From: Actinomycetota bacterium | Lineage (GTDB): Bacteria > Actinomycetota > Thermoleophilia > Solirubrobacterales > Solirubrobacteraceae | DNA: 5,973 nucleotides | Assembly (NCBI GenBank): GCA_005788585.1 | Contig: SYBY01000352.1 | Location: 1-5,973 of the forward strand | Direction of reading: 5' to 3' | Shown here: positions 5,721 through 5,973 of the stretch, one piece after another | How positions within the stretch are numbered: the stretch's first letter is position 1 | Layout of the letters: every line of letters begins with the position of its first letter | Notes under the pieces: generated by a model | The model's database searches: none | Told to the model about the DNA's origin: nothing | The model's input: only the letters and a program-made list of their open reading frames with translations | Made by a program: the position numbers and the translations under genes

Positions 5721-5973
5721 TAGGCGCGTCCCTCCGGAGCGACCGTGGGCGCGGAGCGCAGCGCGACGGCCTCTTCCAGGTTGGCGCGCGCGACCTCGTC
5801 CTTCGGCGCGCGCGGCACGTGGCGCTCACCGCCGGCGGTGACGATGGTGACCTCGTTGGCGTCGACGTCGAATCCGATGTCGGTGCGGCCGATGTCGTTG
5901 ACGACGATGGCGTCCACTCCCTTGCGTACGAGCTTGTCCCGTCCGTAGGCCAACGCGCCGTCGCCGTGCTCGG
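5720..5973 (-). CDS. coaBC: Phosphopantothenoylcysteine decarboxylase / phosphopantothenate-cysteine ligase, C-terminal part (cut by window edge)
   Basis: Only the last 83 residues or so are present, and the frame runs off the right edge. They match the C-terminal end of the CoaB (ligase) half of bifunctional CoaBC. AYGRDKLVRKGVDAIVVNDI corresponds to the family's 'A-x-K-L-x-R-K-x-x-D-x-I-V-x-N-D' region. Next come the IGFDVDANEVTIVT stretch (substrate-binding end of the domain) and the PKDEVA segment near the C-terminus. The protein makes 4'-phosphopantothenoylcysteine and decarboxylates it in coenzyme A synthesis, in the cytoplasm. The tail after PKDEVA is about 25 residues longer than the conserved core and is not conserved in style. 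The stop overlaps the moxR start as TAGTG, so coaBC heads or belongs to the same operon. The CoaC flavoprotein half is not in the window. Confidence 0.9.
   Translation of the reverse strand, partial: EHGDGALAYGRDKLVRKGVDAIVVNDIGRTDIGFDVDANEVTIVTAGGERHVPRAPKDEVARANLEEAVALRSAPTVAPEGRA
5730..5735 (-). promoter_or_regulatory. Ribosome binding site of moxR inside the coaBC tail
   Basis: On the minus strand GGAGGG lies 9 bases before the GTG at 5720, within the last codons of coaBC. It fixes the moxR start and is the best internal Shine-Dalgarno of this operon; the downstream genes rely on overlaps instead. Confidence 0.75.

Noticed and set aside
4836..5723. A 295-codon plus-strand frame opposite moxR
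   Set aside because: It mirrors the MoxR coding sequence, whose Walker A, Walker B and sensor motifs are all on the minus strand.

Overview
The window is a GC-rich (clearly above 65%) stretch of bacterial chromosome. Long shadow ORFs run in nearly every frame, as expected at this GC content. Gene content is housekeeping plus one widespread but poorly understood cassette. Gene order and protein style (coaBC, moxR, DUF58, transglutaminase, TPR, then rimP-nusA) fit a high-GC actinobacterium, possibly of the Thermoleophilia/Solirubrobacterales kind. That placement is inference; no rRNA or other marker is present to settle it. No mobile element, CRISPR array, tRNA or rRNA is seen.

Layout. (1) Positions 1-471, minus strand: the first codons of nusA (cut by the left edge) preceded by rimP, the start of the classic rimP-nusA translation/transcription operon. 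(2) Positions 472-559: an 88-bp divergent control region. On the minus strand it holds an extended -10-like box, a candidate antiterminator stem and a perfect hairpin followed by a U-run, directly upstream of a strong rimP ribosome binding site. This looks like a transcription attenuator. (3) Positions 560-967, plus strand: a small gene for a probable YbjN/type III chaperone-fold protein, the only plus-strand gene, converging on the next operon with a 20-bp gap. (4) Positions 988-5973, minus strand: a tightly packed operon read right to left: the 3' end of coaBC, a MoxR AAA+ ATPase, a DUF58 protein, a large membrane transglutaminase of the TgpA type, and a small TPR protein. The first three junctions overlap by a few bases (TAGTG, GTGA/TGATG, ATGA). 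The last is bridged by a 12-codon mini-ORF that overlaps both neighbours.

How the genes work together. RimP matures the 30S subunit and NusA controls elongation and termination. The leader attenuator is a natural place for NusA to control its own operon. The MoxR-DUF58-transglutaminase set is a recurrent genetic module: a MoxR chaperone-like ATPase, a membrane-anchored VWA-like partner and a membrane protein with an extracytoplasmic papain-like catalytic domain. Its substrate is unknown in most bacteria. The TPR protein is a plausible adaptor. The most interesting items are the rimP leader switch, the loss of the VWA metal-site pattern in the DUF58 protein, and the mini-ORF coupling before the TPR gene. 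No wholly new system is visible.
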